A stretch of 64,000 nucleotides of DNA from Heterodera schachtii (Eukaryota > Nematoda > Chromadorea > Rhabditida > Heteroderidae), in contig SIJG01000083.1 of NCBI GenBank assembly GCA_023374025.1, forward strand, positions 523,709 through 587,708, in the 5' to 3' direction. Under the pieces are notes generated by a model. That model did no database searches, was not told the DNA's origin, and saw only the letters and a list, made by a program, of their open reading frames with translations. Shown piece after piece: positions 48,148-58,572 of the stretch. Each line of letters opens with the position of its first letter. Within the stretch, counting starts at the first letter, position 1. The translations under genes and the position numbers were made by a program.

Positions 48148-49502
48148 TCAGCAGCAGTAGTGGCCGCAAGCCGAGTGATCAAAATCTAAATCACTTTCTT
48201 CCATTAAAATGCCTCCCCCTTTTCTCTCCTCCGACCATTTCCATCCATCGTCTCTTTGTTGTTGTTGCTATTGTTGTTTTTGCGTGATCAAAAACGGTAC
48301 GGTGATCGAGAATGACCGAACTGATTGGAAAATGTGATGATAGTAAAACTGATCCCTCCTATTTAAAAAAAAAATTCCTTTTAATGCCATTAAAATTTTT
48401 GAATTTTTTCAAAAAAGGGGGCGGGGGTAGCTTTTTACTGCTACCGAAAATGTGTCCGTTAAAAGTGCCTTCCTCAAACTATTCATTCAAAATGCCTCTT
48501 TTTACTGGGCAATGGTTTATTTTCCACTGATCAGTGCCCATCTGTTGAACATCTCGTGCGAGAATTATGCCTTTTGATCACGTAAAGTTCGGCATGGCAC
48601 CGTATTCCCCCCCCCCCCCCACTTAATCGGACCGTTTGTCCGTCTTGAAACAGTGCCAAAAACAATTATTGTTGTTAGGACATTTTTTTCTTCATTTCGT
48701 CTCCCGGCTTTTGTTGAATGCGTTTGTTTGTTTCCCATGAATAGGACAGGACACACATTCTTTTTTGGTTGCTACGATTGTTTTCATTGACGGGAAGTAA
48801 TTTCGCCAATAATTATATTAGTAGTCTCTCCGTTTTATTACAACAATAAAAAAAACACATTGTGAAAGAATTTGTTTTTTTATGTGGTCAATGGCACTCG
48901 TACAATGAAAAAATTCCAAATCCAACATTGTTGATATCATTCGATAGCCTTAAGTGTCTGTAAAATTTCGAAAAATTTCGTTAGGGTTCAAAAAAGTTAT
49001 GGCCAAAAATGACTGAAAACCTGGTTTATGATGTATTTTTGGCCATAAATGTTAAAATTAACGAATTTTTTTGGAATTTTGCAGGCTAATAGAGGACACT
49101 TAGGGCTATCGAATGATACCAACATGGGTTTGGTTGACAAAGAAAAAAATTATAGCCAAAAACATGGCTGGGGCCAAACGTTCGGGGCCCAACTGAAGTA
49201 AACAGACGAGTTGTCATGACACCAATTTATGCCACCAACCAAACCAAATTGTTGCAAATGAAAACTGCACATTTTTTAACTGGTTCAATTAACAAACAAA
49301 AACACACAATCATTTTCAAAGCACGAAATGTGAAAGCAAAATAATTTACAATGGAAGGCGCGCAAAAACAGAGAAAATCGAAAATAGAGGAGAGAGAACA
49401 CATTAATAACGCAAATATGTATTTTGATCAGAGCCCATTGCCGCCGGCGGGACTGAACATTAAAGTGATCAAATTGTGCCTCATCCCGCGTGCGTCAATC
49501 AA
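48148..49502. other. Convergent 3' interval between pdhb-1 and the TMEM68-like gene
   Basis: 3' UTRs of two convergent genes plus a palindromic repeat element (48923-49134) and a C-run near 48607. No additional gene seen. Confidence 0.45.
48923..49134. repeat. Palindromic MITE-like element
   Basis: Left arm TATCATTCGATAGCCTTAAG and right arm CTTAGGGCTATCGAATGATA are reverse complements apart from small differences, extending to about 33 bp, separated by about 140 bp. An additional inner pair is visible (GGCCAAAAATG.. and ..TTTTTGGCCAT). One related arm occurs at 26478-26515. Confidence 0.65.
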
Positions 49503-52500
49503 TTATTCCCGGTCCAAATCCTCACCGTCGCCGAACCGCCGGTCGGCATGCCGTGCCGAGGACGACGAGGAGGACGAAGGCAGCAACAACGGCACTTCCG
49601 CCAGCTCTTTGTCGCTTGGGCTCAGTGCGTCCACAACAATTGACGATTCGTCCCGGACCATCACCGCCGTGCCGAAATGTCCCCGCCGCGATTGATCGAT
49701 GGTGCCATCCTTGTCGTCGTCATCTTCGGCATTTTGCTGCTGCTCGTTGTCCTCGCGGTCGGTCCGCCGGCGGTGCCGTCGCCGCCACTCTTTGCGCGCC
49801 GCCTCCGCGTCGGCTGGCAGCAGCGCGCCGTCGTCCAGTCCGCTGGGCGTTGTCCGCTTGGCGCCTATCCGTTGGAACATTGCGCGCCAAATGCTGCCCG
49901 GCAAACGCTGGTGCCGTTGGATGAGCACGTCCACCTAAAAATGGGGGGTGGCGATATGCCAATGAATAGAGCCCCCGGACAGTGACCGACTATGAATCCT
50001 AAAGTCCTTGGACGCGGCACAACATACCGCGTCGCGCACCGCCCGCTTGATATGTTCCGCGGACACTGGCGGTCGACCATCCGCCATGACGGCGTCGCCG
50101 ATCTCGAAGTTCAACGGCTTGCCAAGGTGGGTGACCATTTTGACGGGGAATCCGCCGTAGATGGGACAGACGGGCAGCCGCGTGTGCTCATAGATGGGCC
50201 GCGTCAGGCGACGGCCCCAGCGCGGCGTGCGGAACGCCTCTCGGCAATTTTCGGTGAACATCGGAATGACGGGCTGAAGAAGGATGGCCATGACATTTGC
50301 TCAGAACCCAGTTTCATTGAAGACATGAGAAGCGTTAGATTAGAGGGGGGCGGGGGTGGGGAGTTCGAGGAGTATACGGATTGGTGAGCGGCACAGCCGA
50401 ATCAAAATTTTCTATATTCCCCCGTATCGCCACCCCCCCCCCCCCGAAAAACAGAAATTTTTCAAAAAAAATTCCGATGGGAAACGATGATCCGGAGGAG
50501 AACTGATACATGGGGGGGGGGAGAGAAGCGAACTGGTTCCAATGTCAATTTTTGTCACCCATGGGAATCAGTGGCAGGGGGGGGGGGACGGAGAAACACC
50601 GTTTACCAAACATGCCCAACTGCTGGTGGACATGGCCCCGGCACTAATCACAGTGTTCCATGGAAATGCCATGGGAAATTTGTGCCAAAAACAGTAACAA
50701 GAATGGCAACAAAACTGACCACGCCGCCGGCGCCGATCACCACCTTGGCGAAGCCGAGCCGCCTGCCCCACATCAGCTCGTAGGTGACCGGGTTGGAGAA
50801 GAGCGCCTCGCGCACGCCGCCCGGGGCGATGATCAGCAGATGGCCCTGGCGCAGCGTGGCCACACAGTCCTCCACGGTGCCGGGCGTCATGCAGAACACC
50901 TTGCAGATCATGCTCCAGCCTGGGGACATAAGGCACAAATACTATTTGCTCCAATTTTTTTTGAGGGAAATGGGTAAGAAATAAATTAAAATTTTCTTCA
51001 AAAAATTTAAAAAAGTGGAAAATTTTTGATTGTTTTTTTTGTTCGGAGGGAAAGTGCCGACTAATTTTAAGTCGAGAGTCTCGAGAAAACTCAATTTCGT
51101 CCAAAATGCTGAAAATCACCACCCCCTGTTAAGACACACAATCATATTACAATCAATAGTTATTCACCGGGAATTTTGAACACAAATTTGTCCGCCACGC
51201 AGTGAATGGTCCGCTTTTTGTAGAGAATGCCTTTGGCAATCTGTTCAAAGTTGTTCGGTTTGGCATGGATTTGTGTGGCATCATCAAAACTGCTGACCAC
51301 GTAATAGAGATCGATGGGCGTCGGTCCGTGGTAGGCAATGATCATGCCGGGCCCTTCGTCCGGAATGTTCTCCAACCCATCAATTTCGTAGCCTGAAAAG
51401 TGATTTATCAATTGATGATATTAGAATTTTTTGGTTGGTAATTTTGCATTTGTTAAAATGAGTTAAAAATGTGAAAATTTCTGGATTTTGTCAATTGCCT
51501 GAATTGTAAAAGGCGGAACCAAACAACTTGAAAAGTACTGATCGGAAAAAGACTAGAAAAAAGATCAGATCAGCAGGCCGCGTATATGGTTATCGGTGAT
51601 TAATTGATCAGGTCATATTTAAAAATTTCAGCGATTTTTTGTAAAAAAAAAAAAATTATTTCATCGCATAATTTTTAAAAATCGCTAGAAAATTTTTTCT
51701 TTTTTTCCCCGGTTATATCACCAAAGCAGCGTCTAAGAGAAACCCGATCTGGATCAGTGATCAGATTATGATATGTGAGTGATCAGAGACTAATCTCAGC
51801 GGGATGAATGAAAGATAAGCCATCGAGAGAAAGCCATTCATTCATTTATTCACTCACGCGACTTCCTCACCATGCCAAAGGTAACCGACGCCTTCCCAAA
51901 AGCTGGCAATGCTCGCCCGGGCACCGTCCCAAACGCTGGAGGCATACTGTAAGAAAGACGGTAGTAATTTCAAGATTCAGAGATCATCACCACAAAAAAA
52001 CAGTGTTTCAATGCTTGAAATTCAGTCAGAATTTAATCCGATTAATGTTGGAAACTTAAGATGTTGACTTGTTTAATGCGTTTTCATCAGAGTGCTCTTT
52101 AAGCATCGCAAAGAAAAAAAAGCGGAAATTGAAATTAAATTTTACAAAAAAATAAATTAAAAAAGTCATTAATTCTAAAAAAATATATAATTTAGCATTT
52201 TTGGACATATATCTGATGGATAACCTAGGTCAGTGCCAAGCCATCTTTTCATGTGATCAGTGCCAAAAAGACCGACCCCTCCCGGCTTTGATCGATGCCA
52301 AAAAATCGGCACGCCGTTTCTGATCAGTCCGAAAAAACAACAATGCAATGCTCACCGCTTCTCGGATACGATTCCGATGCTTGTAAATGCGCAAGAAAAT
52401 CACACAACCGTAGCTGAAGAACAGAAAAACAATGGGCAAAACGAACACAATGAAAATTGGGAGGAGAAGCCAGACGAGGTACTGAAACGGACAGGGGGAT

Positions 52501-53747
52501 TAATGGCACGGGCGGAACACTCAAAAACAACGCACTTCCAAGTAGCCGAGATGCCAATACTCGAGCAACCCATTCACCCAGAGCACGAAGGCATCTGAAA
52601 ATGGGAATTTTTTTTTTTTTTTTGGAAATTTCGGCATTTTGGAAATGGATGAAAATGCCAGCCGAAAATAAGTGACCTCGGGTTTGCAGCAAAAACATTT
52701 GCTAATTAATATTCAATCGTTGTTACTTTTCGTGGAACATGCAACAAAAAATAGGGGGATTTATGGGGGAGGAAATTAATGGGCCTATTAATGGGACGAC
52801 AACACCAACACCCAATAATTATTGCCTTCGATTTTGCATTTTGTCTCATTTTCTATTTTTAAAATGCATGTGACTCATCACTTCGCCAAATTGGTTTCCA
52901 ATTTCTTTCGCAAAAAGGAAAAATGAGGCTCATTTGATTTGCTTTTCAAATGCACTTTCATTGAGAGAAAGCCACATGGTGCTTTATTGGAGAATTGATT
53001 GAAAAATTGCAGCGGATTTTGAAAAAGGACAATTAAACCCGTGACATTATCTACAGGGATAAAGCATTCCCTAATTATGGATTACCTCATAAAACAAACA
53101 AACATTTGGTAATTGACCAGCAGTCAGACACACTTGGGGAAAACAATCCCAACCAATTAGCGAAAAATGGAAATAATAACACCGTAGTAATTGCCTCTAA
53201 TTATAGTCAATTAGCAATAAAAGCCCTCAAGTGGCGATGGGGGGGGGGAGGAGGAGGGTCCGCTTCGTTGGATATGAACGGGGAGCAGCAGAAACATCGC
53301 CACATTTGGATCGACACGGACACTGATAGACTGACCAATGTGCGGCTGCAGCCAGTCGGGCCAACCCATGGTCGTCGTGCGGGCAATGCTCAACAACAGT
53401 CGGTGCAACGCGGTGCCAACGGTGCTGCCAACAATGAACAACAACGGCAACTGTTCCTCCACTCGGTGGTGCTGGTTGTTGTCGTTGAAGTACTCGTCGT
53501 CGTCCAATAACAACTCCTTGTCCTTCTGATGATTCAAAAACAACGATTTGAACGCGTTCGACCCTTCCTCCTCCTGGTGGTGGTGTTGCTGTTCCTGCTC
53601 GCGGTCAACGAAAGGGTAGTCGCCGTCCGCTGTTGTTGCTGAGGTTGTGGTGGTAGTGAAGGTGGTGGTGATGATGATGACGATGGTCGAAGGAATGGCC
53701 AACCAACAGCCCCAGCAGCAGCAGCACAACCACCACCAACAGCGCAT
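49503..53747 (-). CDS. TMEM68-like membrane-bound acyltransferase (PlsC/LPLAT superfamily)
   Basis: ER membrane glycerolipid acyltransferase; TMEM68 is linked to triacylglycerol synthesis. Exons: 53324-53747 (N-terminal, least sure), 52536-52594, 52356-52481, 51871-51946, 51168-51392, 50720-50919, 50028-50273, 49503-49934; 595 aa if the N-terminal exon is right. Seen: two hydrophobic segments (YLVWLLLPIFIVFVLPIVFL region), YKHRNRIREAYASSVWDGAR, WHGYEIDGLENIPDEGP, the HX4D catalytic motif in YHGPTPIDLYY, CVADKFVFKIPGW, RQGHLLIIAPGGVREALFSN, WGRRLGFAKVV, PVIPMFTENCREAFR, LPVCPIYGGFPVKMVTHLGKP and LIQRHQRLPGS, all as in TMEM68. Unlike the roughly 330-aa human protein, it has a Glu/Asp/Arg/Ser-rich C-terminal extension of about 130 residues and a low-complexity Cys/Trp/Thr/His-rich N-terminal region. 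Confidence 0.85.
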
Positions 53748-55818
53748 CAATTGGGGTGCTCCGCGCCCGCCGCCGCCGCCGCTCGCCTCCGCCGCCTCTT
53801 TTCTGTCGTCGCTGTCCCCGGCGCCGCAGCCGCCGCTATTCCGCCCGGTCGCCGGCCGCCGATGATCGATTGAGGGTTGGGACACCAGCAGCCGACCCGC
53901 TCGCTGTGCTGTTTTTTTTTTGTTGTTATCGACGGTTGGCGGTCGTTCGCCGGTCGGTCGCTGTTTGTGACTCCGCCTCCTCCTCGCTGCTTCGGTCGTC
54001 GGCTGTTGGCCCCGCCCTCCTCCCGCCGCTCTTCCTCTTCGTCAGTCACGCGTTCGCCTCCTCCGTCCTCACTCTGCTGCTGATGTGCTCTTCCTCCTCT
54101 AGCTGATGCTGCTGCTGTCCTCCCCCTGCGGTGAATGAACCTAAAAGGGTGATTAAGAATTAATGGCTGTGGATTAGTGAAGGAAAAAACGCTCGAGAGT
54201 CCCTTCCCGCCGCCCTCGAGGGACAGCCAATCAGTCTCCCGTATGTTCTCGAGCGACCTATTCATTTAGAATGGGGTTTTTCTGATGGCGTGATCAAGCG
54301 TCGGTGTCGTAAGTCACATTGATCAATGCAATTTCAGTTTGGGTTTTGTAATTTAAATCATTCTTAAATTACATTCATTCACTGCCTGGCAGAAAGCAGA
54401 CTGGCAGAGCCGTTTCAGTAAGGATTTGTTAAAGCGATCAAATTTGGCATCAAAGGACTGACTGATCAATCAATGCATCAGTCAGCACAGTTTCAAAATT
54501 AGGGCCAATAGGTCAATCAAACTGATCAGACACAGCGATGACGCCCAATCACAAAAGAAGACAAATGATCAATCAAACACATGATTTCATAAAGCATGTC
54601 CACTTTTCAGTGATCGGCAGAAATGGAAAATGAAAAGCCGGAAGAGACAATTTGCAAACACTAATTAGATAAGCCAAGTTGCACCAATTAATTAATTAAT
54701 ATCTCCTCCCCCTTTTCCATCATTGTTCCCTCACCAATTTGTTGAAAATCAATGGCTGCTGCTGATTCTTTCTGTTTGTTTGTTTGTCGATCGTCCAGCG
54801 ATGTTTTGGGCGTTCGGCCGTCGTCACAGTTGCGCTGTTTTTTTTTTAAATTGGCGTTCAATGGGACGCCAAAGTGACACTGAAATCGGATGTTGTTGCT
54901 GTACACTGTTGAAAGGCATTTAATTATAAAGTGATGACAAAGCCACCGGAATTGAAAATTGAAGACATTAATAAACGGTTTTTGAGCGTTTATATTAAAT
55001 CGAATGGTAATGGAAAAAAATTTGGTCAAATATTGACACATATATTTTCATAAAAAATAATATTTCAACAAAACAAAATTCGGATCATTTATGGTAATTA
55101 TATTGTGCCTAAAATGGGGTGTAAAATCCCGCTTTTGACTGGTCATTTCCTTATCAAAAATTTCTTTCTGTACTTTTCCTGCCAAAAATGCACAATTTTT
55201 CAAAAATTCTTTTGTTTTTTCTCTCATTTTCTGCACTTTTTCCGTTCCTTTCTTTTTGTGTCTGTTTTTCCGTCTCTTTCCACAAAACAACGTTAAAAGG
55301 AATGACAATAAAAAAGAAGGGACGATGGGAGGAGGGGACAAGCAAAACAAAAAAAATAAACAAAAAACGATGATGAGCAAAAGAGTCAAAAATCCCAGGA
55401 TAAATGGACAATTGGACAGAGAAAATGAATTATTTTTGGGGAAAAGAAAACAGCGGAGAGAATGAAAGAAATTGGGGAGGAGAGAAAAAGCATCGATCCA
55501 AAAAGCAACAATTGGAAGGACCAAATGCAAAATGCCAAGAGTGGACGCACACAAAACCGCTGTAAAAAACAAAAAACTACGCGGAGGACCCCCCAAAAAG
55601 GGCATTTCCCAATTCAAATTTTGGAGACGTAGCAAAATAAATGCAAATGAGTTGAAAGAATATAAAATTTTGGATTTATTGCATTTGAATTAAAAAATTT
55701 TGCCCAAAATTTCAAAATATATGCTTCAAAAATATTTGTTTCATTAATTCCGCCACCCTTTCTCCCATCGGAAGCACTTTTCTACAATTAAAATAAATAA
55801 TAAATTCGTTTTTCTTTT
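53748..55818. other. Interval between the TMEM68-like gene and the gene at 55819
   Basis: 53750-54120 is GC/CT-rich with coding-like but low-complexity ORFs; it may contain 5' UTR of the acyltransferase gene. 54300-54660 has many TGATCA motifs. 55048-55635 carries a 195-codon minus-strand ORF whose hydrophobicity comes from a T-rich strand. No supported gene. Confidence 0.4.
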
Positions 55819-57725
55819 TCATCGTCCGCGTGGTCTCTTTTTCGGCACTTTTTCCTCCGCCTCTTTCCGCCGCTTTTCCTCCGCCGCCCGATCGTACATC
55901 AAAAAGCGCTCACCGTCGTCCAATTCCAACACCATACGCTGCATGGTGAACGAGGACTTAAAGGCGTTCAAATCATAATGAAAATGGTTAGATTCAGCCG
56001 AATAGTTTTGCTTTTGGCCGTCATTTTACAGAGAATTTTTTCCCCGATTTCTCACCCATCTCGGAAAAAAAAACTGTAGTAATTACTAATTAGCGGTGTC
56101 AAGAGGGTCTTGAGTGTGCGGACTTTCCGGTCTTGGGCGACATTTTAAAAGGGTAAGAAAAAAGGCGATTGAAAAAGCGCAAACCGAGGAAATGTAACCT
56201 GATCAATCAAATGATTTGATTACCCAAATAAATTCCGCTAAACTAATCCATCATTCCCTTTTAATGACCCCCGATTAGCGATCAGAAATGAGTAGCCGAT
56301 CAAACTGATTTTGGGCGATGCAAACGATGAACAATTTTCTCGGTCGATCACTTCTTATTAACCCATTGTTCAAGCATTTTCCCAAACACTCTAATTACTA
56401 AATAAGGGTGATCCCGAGAAAATATTCAAAAACTGTCAAAAGCAATGAACTTTTGAATTGGAGGGGGGGAGGGGGGGGGGGGGACTCCCGAGCAACAAAT
56501 TCTCAAATGCTCTCACCTCGTCCGGTTCTTTCTCAGAAAATACGTCCACAAAGCCAGATGAATGTGTTCCACACACCGGAATGTGAAGCTAAAAAAGCAA
56601 ATGTTAAAAAAAAAATTTTTTTAAATGATAATTAGTTATTATATGTAAAATTTTTTGCTCAAATTTGGATAATTTTTTCGTTTTGTAAAACATGTCCCAG
56701 GTAGTATAGTGGTTAGTATCCGCGCCTGTCACGTGCGAGACCCGGGTTCGATTCCCGGCCTGGGAGGCAAATATTTTTTAGTTTTTTAAACAACAACAAA
56801 TTGAATTAAATTGTCAAATTCCACTGTCAAATTTTTTAAAGAGATTTATTTAAAAAGTAAATGTTGTTTTTATTATATTTAAGTAATAAATAAATGACTT
56901 CAAAAATTCCCATTAAATTTAGCTATTCCAGCAATATTTTGAATTTTTAGCTGGGGGATGAGTTTGACCAAATCCATTTAAATAAACCGTCCCATGGCAG
57001 CGACCCAGGCCCGTAGCCAAAAAAAAAAAATTCGGAGGTAGGAATGCGAAGACTTTATTTTTGGTTCTTTGGACCAAAATTCCAAAAATCTTTTTCTCGC
57101 GATATTTTTAAATTTTCGTCGCCAAGAAAAACTTTTTTGGCTAAAAAATAACAATTTTTTGCCAGATTGAGGTCAAATTTTCAAAAATATGGTAAAATAA
57201 AAGGGGCCGCCAGGAAAAATTTTGGGATTTTAATGTATTTTGTTAAGAAGTGCTTAAATTTTCAAAAATTTACCCAATTTTTCTTGAAAAAAAAAATTTA
57301 CTTTCATTTCGGGAGTGGGAATTTCGCCCATCTTCCCCCAAGGATATGGGCCTGCAGTGATCATAAGCCACCAAAATAAAGAAAACTTTTAAGAATTAAA
57401 AACAAAATCAAAATGAAATGACACAAATTTAAAAGAAAAATGCTATGAATTGGGGACAAAAAATTCATCCCTTTCCATGTCCCAGGTAGTATAGTGGTTA
57501 GTATCCGCGCCTGTCACGTGCGAGACCCGGGTTCGATTCCCGGCCTGGGAGGCAAACATTTTTTACATTTTTTAATAACAACATTTTTAAAATGATTTAA
57601 ATTTCACTCACCCCCGCTTCCGTTTTGCGCATGTAATTCCTCTTTTTGTTGAACATGTTCAGCTTCCCAACTTTCACCGGTTCACCCAACAAACTTTTGG
57701 CCTCGTCATGTCCATCAAAAATGAG
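55819..57725 (-). CDS. Conserved-looking protein of unknown function, 5' end missing
   Basis: Exons 57612-57725, 56517-56588 and 55819-55956 join in phase 0 and give 107 codons before TGA. Seen: IFDGHDEAKSLLGEPVKVGK, LNMFNKKRNYMRKTEAG, LHIPVCGTHSSGFVDVFSEK, EPDESSFTMQRMVLELDDGE, RFLMYDRAAEEKRRKEAEEK, then a basic end KKRPRGR that could be a nuclear signal. The sequence is ordered, with no low complexity before the tail, so the gene is probably real. The family was not recognised. A TTTTTAG acceptor precedes the first exon listed, so at least one short upstream exon with the ATG is missing. Its first intron holds two opposite-strand tRNA-Asp genes. Confidence 0.6.
56695..56766 (+). tRNA. tRNA-Asp (anticodon GTC)
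   Basis: 72 nt that fold as a cloverleaf: acceptor TCCCAGG pairs with CCTGGGA, A-box TAGTATAGTGGTTAGTA, anticodon loop CTGTCAC with GTC, B-box GGTTCGATTCC. A T-run downstream (ATTTTTTA) serves as Pol III terminator. It lies antisense within an intron of the gene at 55819-57725. Confidence 0.95.
57006..57354. mobile_element. Non-autonomous hAT-like MITE (family A, copy 3)
   Basis: Begins CAGGCCCGTAGCC and ends GGATATGGGCCTG, with flanks CAGCGACC and CAGTGATC (6 of 8 identical). It is older than the other copies because the G-tract is eroded. It sits between the two tRNA-Asp genes in the same intron. Confidence 0.6.
57480..57551 (+). tRNA. tRNA-Asp (anticodon GTC), second copy
   Basis: Identical over 72 nt to 56695-56766, with similar 3' flank (GGCAAACATTTTTTA) containing a T-run terminator. 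Same intron, same orientation, so a local duplication is likely. Confidence 0.95.
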
Positions 57726-58052
57726 CTAAAAACGAAAAAAAAAACAGTGTAAAATAAATATATAATATTTTGGAAAATTTAAATTTGAATGATGGCACAA
57801 ACAAAAAGCAACCATATATCTAATTAAAAAATACAAAATTCCCAATTTATTATAACCAATTTTGCCTCGTAATTAACAAATTTTTGGCCAATTTGAGAGC
57901 TATTTAGGCCATTTTCAAAAAGTCTGATTTTGAAAATAAATTCCCTTTGGATGTTCCTTCAACGATCAATCAATCAGCAAACACAAAAACGTTTTTTTTC
58001 GGGAATTAACTTTTTCCGATTGAACGAATCCGACTTCTTTTCCCAAATTCGG

Positions 58053-58226
58053 TTAACGCACCATCGCCTTTTTGAAGTGGGGCGATCCCATGTACGTCTT
58101 CTGGGCGATGTAATGCATGAAGAGACAAATGCCTGCGCCGTTGAAGGTGATGAAGCCCCAGGCAAGGCCATAGGTCGACCATTTGACAGACGAAATTTTG
58201 CGCAACCCATTGACGAACGCACTCAT
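58053..58226 (-). CDS. Small single-pass membrane protein, unknown
   Basis: Single exon, ATG to TAA, 57 aa. A basic N-terminal part (MSAFVNGLRKISSVKWS) is followed by one hydrophobic helix (TYGLAWGFITFNGAGICLFM) and a short basic tail (QKTYMGSPHFKKAMVR). Size and layout resemble accessory subunits of mitochondrial inner-membrane complexes, but no specific family was recognised. It lies between mdf-1 (347 bp upstream) and the gene at 55819-57725 (about 330 bp downstream), all on one strand, so it may be a middle gene of an operon. Confidence 0.6.
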   Translation of the reverse strand: MSAFVNGLRKISSVKWSTYGLAWGFITFNGAGICLFMHYIAQKTYMGSPHFKKAMVR

Positions 58227-58572
58227 TTTTAGGAAGACAAAGTTAAAAATATACAAAAAAGAAAATATAATAAAAAGTGAACAGAAATGTAAATCCATTT
58301 AAAATAGGCATAAAACAAAAATAAAAAAAGTATTGAAAGTCAATTCTCTTCCAAAAAAATAAATAAATAAATAGAAAACAAACAAAATAAAAAAACAACA
58401 AAACATAGGCAATGAGTTTGTTGTTGATACTACAGATCGTTTGGTTGAAAAATAATTAAAAAAAGGAAAACATTTTTTTTGGTAAATTAATATTCGAAAG
58501 AATGATAGTGTAACGATTCCGTTAGATCATTTGTGTGCTTCTTCCGTCCTCATTAATTCAAAATTGCTGCTG

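Noticed and set aside
53756..54265. Ser/Arg-rich ORFs on both strands upstream of the acyltransferase gene
   Set aside because: GC-rich low-complexity s​equence with no motif; possibly 5' UTR.
55048..55635. 195-codon hydrophobic minus-strand ORF
   Set aside because: Its hydrophobicity arises from T-rich codons (Phe/Leu). There is no conserved motif or clear start context.
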